DNA of 10,549 nt from Desulfobacteraceae bacterium (GTDB lineage: Bacteria; Desulfobacterota; Desulfobacteria; Desulfobacterales; JAABSP01). The notes under the pieces are model-generated. The model was not told the DNA's origin, did no database searches, and saw only the letters and a program-made list of their open reading frames with translations. The stretch lies in NCBI GenBank assembly GCA_011390035.1, contig JAABTE010000070.1, positions 1 to 10,549 on the forward strand, given 5' to 3'. The number at the start of each line of letters is the position of its first letter. Within the stretch, counting starts at the first letter, position 1. The translations under genes were made by a program, and so were the position numbers. This document shows positions 1 through 6,641 of the stretch, in pieces.

Positions 1-77
1 ACCGGGGAGAGTGGGACAAGGCGGAAAGAATGCGACAGCGGGCCCGGCGCATCCGTGACAGGGAGGAGGGCGGCTGA
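1..77 (+). CDS. 3' end of an upstream gene, probably CheR/WspC methyltransferase (partial)
   Basis: An open frame enters from the left edge (first full codon at position 3) and ends at TGA 75-77. The visible 24 residues are highly charged, mostly Arg and Glu, and look like a helical C-terminus. The stop overlaps the ATG of the next gene (TGATG), so the two are probably translationally coupled. The tail itself has no diagnostic motif. In Wsp operons the gene immediately before wspD is wspC, a CheR-type methyltransferase with C-terminal TPR repeats, and the rest of this operon lacks a CheR. The identity is therefore inferred from context only. Confidence 0.45.
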   Translation, partial: RGEWDKAERMRQRARRIRDREEGG

Positions 78-859
78 TGCCCGAAAAACGATCGAGCGGC
101 GCCCCGGCCCCCAGGGGCGGGGATATCCGGCGGAAATCCGGGGCCGGGAGCCAGACCGGCGACGGCGTGGCGGAGCCCGGCGTGCCGGAGCCGGGCTCCA
201 GGGATTGCTGGCAGCGCATAGGCGTCTGGAGCCATGACAAGAACTGCCCGGTGCTGGCCGAGGTGATCCACTGCCGAAACTGCGACATGTTCATCCGGGC
301 CGGCCGCAACCTGCTGGACCGGGATCTGCCCGATGGCTACCTGGACGAGTGGGCCGGCATCATGGCCTCGGAAAAGGCCGAGGAGCTGTTCCAGACCCTT
401 TCCCTGATTATCTTCCGCATCGAGGGCGAGTGGCTGGCCCTGCGCACCCAGGCGCTGGCGGAGGTGATCGACCCCCGCCGGCTCAAGGAGCACTCCCTGC
501 CCCACCGGCGCAACAAGGTGTTAAAGGGCGTGATAAACGTGCGCGGGGAGGTGCAGTTGTGCGTCTCGCTCAAGGAGCAGTTGGGCATCGAGCGCCAGGC
601 GGAAAAGAAGCCCGAGGCCAACGGCAAGACCTACGGGCGGATGATCGTGATGAACTCGGAGGACGGCCGCTGGGTCTTTCCGGTGGACGAGGTGCTGGGC
701 ATCTACCGGGTCCATCCCACCTCTTTTCAAAACGTGCCCGTCACGGTGGCCAAGGCCCAGTCCACCTTCACCAAGGGCATCTTCAAATGGCGCGACAAGC
801 ACGTCGCCTTTCTGGATGACGAGCTGCTGATTTACAGCCTCACAAGGAGCGTGCAGTGA
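77..859 (+). CDS. cheW: CheW-like chemosensory adaptor, WspD-type, with four-cysteine N-terminal motif
   Basis: A 260-residue cytoplasmic adaptor that should couple the receptor to the CheA kinase. The CheW domain covers roughly residues 106-258; LKGVINVRGEVQLCVSL (149-165) is the classic CheW core. The N-terminus is unusual. After a disordered Gly/Pro-rich stretch (1-42) come CWQRIGVW (44-51), CP (57-58) and HCRNC (65-69), giving Cys 44, 57, 66 and 69. From memory the same CW..IG / CP / HCRNC pattern occurs in Pseudomonas WspD, which separates this protein from ordinary CheW and from WspB. The start at 77 is supported by AGGAGG at 64-69 with a 7-base spacer and by the TGATG overlap with the preceding gene. 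The stop overlaps the GTG start of cheA (GTGA). The four cysteines could bind a metal or be redox active, which is inference. A second, WspB-like CheW would be expected upstream of the window. Confidence 0.9.
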   Translation: MPEKRSSGAPAPRGGDIRRKSGAGSQTGDGVAEPGVPEPGSRDCWQRIGVWSHDKNCPVLAEVIHCRNCDMFIRAGRNLLDRDLPDGYLDEWAGIMASEKAEELFQTLSLIIFRIEGEWLALRTQALAEVIDPRRLKEHSLPHRRNKVLKGVINVRGEVQLCVSLKEQLGIERQAEKKPEANGKTYGRMIVMNSEDGRWVFPVDEVLGIYRVHPTSFQNVPVTVAKAQSTFTKGIFKWRDKHVAFLDDELLIYSLTRSVQ

Positions 860-3381
860 TCAACAGCGGCAAGGATCTGAGCGATTTTTCCATGCTGGAC
901 CTGTTCCGGTCCGAAATGGAGGTCCACGCGGCCACGCTCAACGACGGCCTGCTCGCCCTGGAAAACGACCCGTCCGCCACGGATCACATCGAGGGGCTGA
1001 TGCGGGCGGCCCACTCCATCAAGGGCGGGGCCCGGATCGTGGAGCTGGACGCCGCGGTGAAGCTGGCCCACATCATGGAGGACGGCTTCGTGGCCACCCA
1101 GAAGGGCGAGGTGGACCTGGCCTCCGACGCCGTCGATGTGCTGCTAAAGGGCGTGGACATGCTCAACCGGATCTCCGATGCGGCCGGGGACGATTACGCG
1201 GACTGGCTGGCGGCGCACCAGGGCGAGATCGATGATCTGACCCGGAGCATCGCCCAGATCCACGCCGGAGGCATCCAGCCCCGGCGGGCCCCGGCGGGGG
1301 GCGAGCGCCGGCCTTCGGAGGGGAAGCCGGCCGCGCCGGCCCCGCCGCCGACCGAGGCCCCTTCCCATGAGGAGCCGGCCCCGGCGGCCCCCGACCCGGC
1401 GGCGCCGGCCCCCCGAAAGCCCCAGCCCGCCGGCGGCGGAGCCCCCCGGCAAAAGCCCCAGCCCGCCGGCGGCGGAGCCCCCGGGCAAAAGGCCCCGCCG
1501 CCGGATGAGGACACCCACGTGGAGGAGATCGCCGGCGATGCCCCCGCCCCGAGGGGCGCCGCGCCGCCGCCGCCGGCCAACGGGCAGGCGGCCAACGGGC
1601 ATGCGGCCCGCCGCAAGGCCCACGAGTCGGACCGGATGGTGCGGGTGACGGCCGGAAAGATCGAGCGGCTCATGTCCCTTGCCGGCGAGGTGGTGGTGAG
1701 CGTGCGATGGCTGCCGCCTTTTTCCGACTCCCTCGCGGGGCTCAAGAAGCGGCACGCGGAGCTGCTGGGAACCCTGGATCGGCTTCAGGAGATGGCGGAA
1801 CGGGAAAACCTCCCCCCGGAGACGGTCTTCGACGCCGCCCATAAGGCCCGGGAAAAGGCAAGGGAGTGCGTTCAGTTCCTGGTGGAGCGACTCAACCGGC
1901 TTGACATGTTCATCAGTTCCTCGGAGAATCTGTCTGACCGGCTCTACCACGAGATCATCGGGGTGCGGATGCGGCCCTTTGCCGACGGCATCCAGCCCTT
2001 TCCCCGGATGGTGCGGGATCTGGCCCGGGAGCTGGGCAAGAAGGTCCGGTTCACCATCGCCGGCAAGTCCACGGAGGTGGACCGGGACATCCTGGAAAAG
2101 CTGGAGGCCCCCTTGAGCCACCTGCTGCGCAACGCCCTGGACCACGGCATTGAGGCCCCGGAGGCTCGGGAGGCCCAGGGGAAGCCGGAAACGGGCGGCC
2201 TTCGGCTGGAGGCGGCCCACCGGTCCGGCATGCTGATGATCACCATCTCCGACGACGGGCGGGGCGTGGACCTGGACGCCCTCAAGGAAAAGATCCTCAG
2301 GCGCGGGCTCACCAGCGCCGAGATGCTGGAAAAGCTCACCGAGCCGGAGCTGATGGAATTTTTGTTCCTGCCCGGCTTTTCCACCCTTGACCGGGTGACG
2401 GAGATCTCCGGCCGGGGCGTGGGGCTGGACGTTGTCCACAACATGGTCCACGAGGTGGGGGGCATTGTGCGGGCGGTATCCCGCCCCGGCAAGGGGCTGA
2501 GCTTTCACCTGGAGCTGCCCCTGACCCTTTCGGTGATCCGCACCTTCATCGTGGCCATTGACGCCGAGAGCTACGCCTTTCCCCTGGCCCGCATCGACCG
2601 GTGCCTGACGCTTCTCCGGGGCGAGATCGACACGGTGGAGGACCGGCAGTATTTCCGCCTGGACGATAAGAACATCTCCATCGTCAACCTGCGGGAGGTG
2701 CTGGAGCTGGGGACGTCGGAGGAAACCGAGGAGCAGCTCAACGTGGTGGTCATCTCCGACCGGGTGCATGCCTATGGCCTGGTGGTGGACGATTTCGTGG
2801 GCGAGTACGACCTGGTGGTTCGCCCGCTGGACAGCCGGCTGGGCAAGGTGTCGGACATCAGCTCCATGGCCATCATGCTGGACGGCTCGCCGGTGCTGAT
2901 CTTCGACGTGGACGACCTGGTGCGCTCCATCGACGGGCTGCTGGCCGGCGAGCGCCGCCTGCGCAAGATCAGCCGGTCCGCGGAGGCCGAGGCGGTCGAG
3001 GTCCGCAAGTGGCTCCTGGTGGTGGACGACTCCATCACCGTTCGGGAGATGGAGCGAAAGCTGCTGGAGAGCAAGGGCTACCAGGTGGATGTGGCCGTGG
3101 ACGGCATGGATGCCTGGAACCTGCTGCGCACCGCCACCCGGGAATACGACATGGTGGTGTCGGACATCGACATGCCCCGGATGAACGGCATCGAGCTGAT
3201 CACCCATATGAAGGGCCACGAGAAGTTCCGGTCCCTGCCGGTGATGGTCGTGTCTTACAAGAACACGGAGGAGGACCGGCTCCGGGGGCTGGAGGCCGGG
3301 GCCAATTATTACCTGACCAAGAGCAGCTTTCAGGACAATTCATTCATCAATGCGGTGGTGGATTTGATCGGCGAGCCTTGA
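856..3381 (+). CDS. cheA: Hybrid CheA histidine kinase with C-terminal receiver (WspE-type)
   Basis: An 841-residue cytoplasmic sensor kinase. Domains in order: HPt at about 10-130 with phospho-His53 in AAHSIKGGAR; a Pro/Ala/Gly linker at about 140-255 in place of the CheY-binding P2 domain; the dimerisation region at about 258-365; an HATPase at about 385-555 with N-box LLRNALDHGIE (N426), DDGRG (466-470) and GRGVGLD (519-525); a CheW-like regulatory domain at about 557-695; and a receiver at about 717-841 with acidic pair D724/D725, phospho-Asp D770 in SDIDMPRMNG, S800 and Lys822. All catalytic residues are present, so it should be active. The lack of P2 and the fused receiver match WspE and Frz-type kinases. 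The GTG start at 856 overlaps the cheW stop and has AAGGAG at 844-849 with a 6-base spacer. It should phosphorylate the CheB receiver and the cyclase receiver encoded downstream; its own receiver may act as a phosphate sink or a regulator. The linker contains a perfect-length 36-bp duplication. Confidence 0.95.
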   Translation: MINSGKDLSDFSMLDLFRSEMEVHAATLNDGLLALENDPSATDHIEGLMRAAHSIKGGARIVELDAAVKLAHIMEDGFVATQKGEVDLASDAVDVLLKGVDMLNRISDAAGDDYADWLAAHQGEIDDLTRSIAQIHAGGIQPRRAPAGGERRPSEGKPAAPAPPPTEAPSHEEPAPAAPDPAAPAPRKPQPAGGGAPRQKPQPAGGGAPGQKAPPPDEDTHVEEIAGDAPAPRGAAPPPPANGQAANGHAARRKAHESDRMVRVTAGKIERLMSLAGEVVVSVRWLPPFSDSLAGLKKRHAELLGTLDRLQEMAERENLPPETVFDAAHKAREKARECVQFLVERLNRLDMFISSSENLSDRLYHEIIGVRMRPFADGIQPFPRMVRDLARELGKKVRFTIAGKSTEVDRDILEKLEAPLSHLLRNALDHGIEAPEAREAQGKPETGGLRLEAAHRSGMLMITISDDGRGVDLDALKEKILRRGLTSAEMLEKLTEPELMEFLFLPGFSTLDRVTEISGRGVGLDVVHNMVHEVGGIVRAVSRPGKGLSFHLELPLTLSVIRTFIVAIDAESYAFPLARIDRCLTLLRGEIDTVEDRQYFRLDDKNISIVNLREVLELGTSEETEEQLNVVVISDRVHAYGLVVDDFVGEYDLVVRPLDSRLGKVSDISSMAIMLDGSPVLIFDVDDLVRSIDGLLAGERRLRKISRSAEAEAVEVRKWLLVVDDSITVREMERKLLESKGYQVDVAVDGMDAWNLLRTATREYDMVVSDIDMPRMNGIELITHMKGHEKFRSLPVMVVSYKNTEEDRLRGLEAGANYYLTKSSFQDNSFINAVVDLIGEP
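1416..1487 (+). repeat. Two-copy 36-bp direct repeat in the CheA linker
   Basis: Units at 1416-1451 and 1452-1487 are nearly identical and encode KPQPAGGGAPRQ and KPQPAGGGAPGQ (residues 188-211). The period is a multiple of three, so copy number changes would only lengthen or shorten the flexible tether between the HPt and dimerisation domains. A third partial unit may begin at 1488 (KAPPP). Confidence 0.85.
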
Positions 3382-3414
3382 AGCCGCGGAAAAAACCCCA
3401 TTAGGAGTGGCGTT

Positions 3415-5574
3415 ATGAAGAAGAAGATTCAGACCCTCATGAGGAGGATGACCATTGCCCGAATGCTGTGGAGCCTCGTGATCATGGGTATCGCGGTGAT
3501 CGCCGGGCTTGCCGCCACCAGCCTCTGGTCCAACCACCGGCTGGTGGAAAGCCAGCGGCGGCTCACTGAGATCGTGGTGCCCATGGAGCGGGCCAGCCAC
3601 GCCCTCCGGGAGACGGTGACGCGCTTTATCGGGCGCAAGTATCGCATCGCCCAGGCCCAGAGCCTGGAGCAGATCGACGCCATGGGGGAGGCCGCGGGGT
3701 TCAAGTCCGGTTTCACCCGGGCCATCGACGCGCTGAAGACGCTCTCCCAGCGGGAGCCGGAGGCCGGCGGGGAGGCGGCCGTGGACTTTCAGGCCCTCGC
3801 CGCGCTGCTGGAGGAGGCCCTGGCCATCGACGACCGGGTGCGACAGTCCGCAGGGGATCGTATCCGCCGCCGGAGCGAGATCCGGGAGAAGATGATCCTG
3901 CTGGACGTGCTGCACCGGAACCTGCAGCGGGACGTGGAGACCTTTTCCGACCAGTGGGCGGATGCGGAGGCCGCCGGCGGGACGGCGCCGGATCTCGGCG
4001 CCATGCGGCTTGACATCGCCGCCCTGATGAATCAGGGGCAGCGGATGCTGCTGACGGACGAGGCGGGGCGCATCGACGCCCTGGTGGAAGAGCGCCTCCA
4101 GCCCGCCATGGAGCGGGTGGCCGACCGCCTGGGCCGACTGCGGGACCAACTGCGTGACCAATCGCGTGACCAATCGCGTGACCAATTGCGTGACCAATCT
4201 CTGGACCCGTTGCGTGACCTGCCGGGGGCGGCGCCCGCCCCCGGGCCGGCCGGAGGGGCCGCGTCCCCCGAGCTTCTCGCCGCCATATCCGACGCTTTCA
4301 GCCGGATTCGGGCCATCCTGACGGACGGCGAGCAGCCCCTGTCCGCCCTGGGAAAAGAGGCGATCCGCCTGGAGGACGAAATGGCCCGATACGGCAAGCG
4401 GGTGGAAGAGCTGACTGAGGCCCTGAACGCCCAGCTAGACGCCGTCCAGCGCCGCGCCGACGCCCTGCGGAACCGGGCCGAGGCCGCGGCCGAGCGGATG
4501 GGCGACGTGTGGAAGTTGATCGTGCTGGTGAGCCTTCTGGCCGCCTTTGTCATCTTTTTCATGGGCCGGCGCATCCATTATCGCATCATGGTGCCCATCG
4601 GCAGGGTGATGGCCTTCGTGGAGGGCGTGGCCGAGGGCGACCTGACCGTTGAGATCGAAAAGTCCCACGACGATGAGATAGGCCTTCTGATAAACAAGCT
4701 GTCCGAGATGGCCCACAGCCTGAACGCGCTCATCGGCCAGGTGCAGCGCTCGGGCATCCAGGTCACCTCCTCGGCCACGGAATTGTCCGCCACCTCCAAG
4801 CAGCAGGAGGCGGTGATGAAGACCCAGACCGAGTCCACCAACAACGTGGTCCAGTCCATCGGAGAGATATCCAGCATCTCCGAGGAGCTGGTGGAGACCA
4901 TGCGCAAGGTGGCCGAGATGTCCGAGCAGACCGCCGACTACGCCAACTCGGGCCAGGCCAATCTGTCCCAGATGGAGGCGGCCATGCACCACATGGAGAA
5001 CGCCTCGAAAAGCATCTCCGGCAAGCTGGAGGCCATAAGCGAAAAGGCGGCCAACATCACCTCCGTGGTCACCACCATAACCAAGGTGGCCGACCAGACC
5101 AACCTTTTGTCCCTCAACGCCGCCATCGAGGCGGAAAAGGCCGGCGAATACGGCCGGGGCTTCACCGTTGTGGCCCGGGAGATCCGGCGCCTGGCGGATC
5201 AGACCGCGGTGGCCACCCTGGACATCGACCAGATGGTCCAGGAGATGCAGTCGGCCGTGTCCGCGGGGGTGATGGAGATGGACGCCTTCATCGCCGAGGT
5301 CCAGCGCAGCGCCGACAACGTGGGCAAGATCAGCACCCAGCTCACCCGGATCATCGAGCAGGTCAAGTCGCTCACCCCCAGCTTCGAGGGGGTCAACGAG
5401 TCCATGCAGTTTCAGTCCGACAACGCCCAGAAGATAAATGCCGCCATGGTGAGCCTGAGCGAGGAGATGCAGCAGACCGTCGAGTCGCTCCAGGAGTCCT
5501 TCATGGCAATCGAGCAGTTGAACGACGCGGCCCGGGGCCTTCAGGACGAGGTCTCCCGGTTCAAGGTGGCTTAA
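3415..5574 (+). CDS. Methyl-accepting chemotaxis receptor, WspA-type signalling domain, enlarged periplasmic region
   Basis: A 719-residue inner-membrane receptor that should control the CheA above. TM1 is about 17-37, the periplasmic region about 38-365, TM2 about 367-384, HAMP about 385-440 and the methyl-accepting coiled coil about 441-719. The hairpin tip around 557-597 (VADQTNLLSLNAAIEAEKAG, then GEYGRGF, VVAREIRRLADQT) is the typical MCP signature. The segment that follows (TAVATLDIDQMVQEMQSAVS, then a conserved helix with IIEQVKSLTPSFE) is strongly reminiscent of WspA. The periplasmic part is helical and unusually long (about 330 residues), with an Arg-Asp-Gln repeat at 243-270 followed by a Gly/Pro/Ala stretch. 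I recognise no Cache or PAS ligand pocket. The C-terminus ends SRFKVA and has no CheR-docking NWEEF-type pentapeptide. The ATG at 3415 has AGGAG at 3403-3407 with a 7-base spacer; the gap to cheA is 33 bases. The ligand or stimulus is unknown; WspA homologues respond to surface contact or envelope stress. Confidence 0.93.
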   Translation: MKKKIQTLMRRMTIARMLWSLVIMGIAVIAGLAATSLWSNHRLVESQRRLTEIVVPMERASHALRETVTRFIGRKYRIAQAQSLEQIDAMGEAAGFKSGFTRAIDALKTLSQREPEAGGEAAVDFQALAALLEEALAIDDRVRQSAGDRIRRRSEIREKMILLDVLHRNLQRDVETFSDQWADAEAAGGTAPDLGAMRLDIAALMNQGQRMLLTDEAGRIDALVEERLQPAMERVADRLGRLRDQLRDQSRDQSRDQLRDQSLDPLRDLPGAAPAPGPAGGAASPELLAAISDAFSRIRAILTDGEQPLSALGKEAIRLEDEMARYGKRVEELTEALNAQLDAVQRRADALRNRAEAAAERMGDVWKLIVLVSLLAAFVIFFMGRRIHYRIMVPIGRVMAFVEGVAEGDLTVEIEKSHDDEIGLLINKLSEMAHSLNALIGQVQRSGIQVTSSATELSATSKQQEAVMKTQTESTNNVVQSIGEISSISEELVETMRKVAEMSEQTADYANSGQANLSQMEAAMHHMENASKSISGKLEAISEKAANITSVVTTITKVADQTNLLSLNAAIEAEKAGEYGRGFTVVAREIRRLADQTAVATLDIDQMVQEMQSAVSAGVMEMDAFIAEVQRSADNVGKISTQLTRIIEQVKSLTPSFEGVNESMQFQSDNAQKINAAMVSLSEEMQQTVESLQESFMAIEQLNDAARGLQDEVSRFKVA
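4141..4224 (+). repeat. 12-bp tandem minisatellite in the receptor periplasmic domain
   Basis: Seven 12-bp units (4141, 4153, 4165, 4177, 4189, 4201, 4213) follow the consensus cgtgaccaatcg. The four between 4153 and 4200 are almost perfect; the outer ones have diverged. They encode a four-residue unit RDQ[S/L] at residues 243-270 of the methyl-accepting receptor. Units are in frame, so copy changes keep the gene open. The surrounding periplasmic sequence is predicted helical. Confidence 0.9.
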
Positions 5575-5595
5575 GGGAGGCAGGCGGAGACACTT

Positions 5596-6636
5596 ATGAG
5601 AATCGCTCTGGTCAATGACCTGATGATGGCGGTGGAGGGGCTCAGGCGCATCCTGACGAGCGTGCCCGGCCACGAGATCGCCTGGGTGGCCCGGGATGGC
5701 CGGGAGGCGGTGGAAAAGTGCGCCCGGGATCTGCCGGATCTGATCCTGATGGATCTGATCATGCCGGCGATGGACGGGGTGGAGGCCACCCGGCGGATCA
5801 TGAAGGCCACCCCCTGCGCCATTCTCATCGTCACGGCCACCATCGGCAACAACGCCGCCAAGGTGTTCGAGGCCATGGGCCACGGCGCCCTGGACGCGGT
5901 GAACATCCCCATGATGGGCGGCGGGGCCGAGGCCCAGCGGAGCCGCTACACCCTGCTGCGCAAGATCCACCTCATCTCCCGGCTGCGGGGGATTCCGTCC
6001 ACCAGCCCGGCCAAGCCGCCAGACACGGACCCGCCGCCCCCCCTGGTGGTGATCGGCTCCTCCACGGGCGGGCCAAAGGCGCTGTCGGACATCCTGTCCG
6101 GAATGCCGGCGGATCTGGGGGCGGCCATTGTACTGATTCAGCATGTGGATGAAAAGTTTTCCGCCGGGCTGGCCGAGTGGCTGGACGGCCAGACGCCCCT
6201 GCGGGTCCAGCTCGCCGCCGAGGGCGGCCAGGCCGTCATCAACACGGTTTATGTGGCCGGCACCAACGATCACCTGGTGATCACCCCGGGCCTGACCTTC
6301 TCCTACACGCCGGAGCCGGGGAGCCTCTCCTACCGGCCCTCCGTGGACATCTTTTTCGCCAGCCTCGCCCGGGCCTGGCCCCCGGACTCGGTGAGGGACG
6401 GCTGCGTGGCGGCCCTGCTCACCGGCATGGGCCGGGACGGGGCCGAGGGGCTGGCGGCCCTGCGGCGCGCCGGCTGGCACACCATCGCCCAGGACAAGGA
6501 GACCAGCGTGGTGTACGGCATGCCCAAGGCGGCCAAGGAGCTGGACGCGGCCGTTGAGATCCTGCCCCTGAGCCGGATCGGTCCGGCTATCCGGGCGGCC
6601 CTTGGCGGCCGCCGGAAGATCCCCCGGCCGAGGTGA
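5596..6636 (+). CDS. cheB: CheB-type receptor methylesterase with N-terminal receiver (WspF-type)
   Basis: A 346-residue cytoplasmic enzyme that should remove methyl groups from glutamates of the receptor, opposing CheR, and is activated by phosphorylation from CheA. The receiver is residues 1-125 with phospho-Asp53 in ILMDLIMPAMDG. A short Pro-rich linker (135-149) leads to the methylesterase domain (150-340). The catalytic triad is recognisable: Ser156 in IGSSTGGP, His183 in IQHVD and Asp281 in LTGMGRDGA. The receiver is atypical: it begins MRIALVND, and where the switch Lys is expected it reads ALDAVNIP. I recall the same oddity in Pseudomonas WspF. The ATG at 5596 has GGAG at 5586-5589 with a 6-base spacer, 21 bases after the receptor stop. 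Loss of WspF in Pseudomonas locks the Wsp pathway on, so this gene is the expected brake on the cyclase downstream. Confidence 0.94.
   Translation: MRIALVNDLMMAVEGLRRILTSVPGHEIAWVARDGREAVEKCARDLPDLILMDLIMPAMDGVEATRRIMKATPCAILIVTATIGNNAAKVFEAMGHGALDAVNIPMMGGGAEAQRSRYTLLRKIHLISRLRGIPSTSPAKPPDTDPPPPLVVIGSSTGGPKALSDILSGMPADLGAAIVLIQHVDEKFSAGLAEWLDGQTPLRVQLAAEGGQAVINTVYVAGTNDHLVITPGLTFSYTPEPGSLSYRPSVDIFFASLARAWPPDSVRDGCVAALLTGMGRDGAEGLAALRRAGWHTIAQDKETSVVYGMPKAAKELDAAVEILPLSRIGPAIRAALGGRRKIPRPR
6630..6635 (+). promoter_or_regulatory. Ribosome binding site that decides the cyclase start
   Basis: GAGGTG sits 6 bases before ATG 6642, an ideal arrangement. The alternative GTG at 6633 overlaps the cheB stop (GTGA) but has no Shine-Dalgarno match within the usual 5 to 10 bases; its upstream bases are CCCCCGGCCG. 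The site lies inside the last codons of cheB, so ribosomes finishing cheB would deliver directly to the cyclase start. Confidence 0.6.
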
Positions 6637-6641
6637 CGTCC

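Noticed and set aside
1144..3219. Long minus-strand open frame (691 codons) opposite cheA
   Set aside because: It is His/Gln/Val-rich with no domain motifs, and lies fully antisense to a gene with complete kinase and receiver motifs. Long antisense frames are expected in DNA this G+C-rich.
4435..6480. Long minus-strand open frame (681 codons) opposite the receptor and cheB
   Set aside because: Same antisense G+C-rich artefact: it spans two real genes and their gap, is low-complexity Gly/His/Leu-rich, and has no recognisable fold.
6633..6641. GTG 6633 as the start of the receiver-cyclase gene
   Set aside because: It gives an attractive 4-base overlap with the cheB stop but has no ribosome binding site at a usable distance, whereas ATG 6642 has GAGGTG six bases upstream. 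The difference is only three residues.
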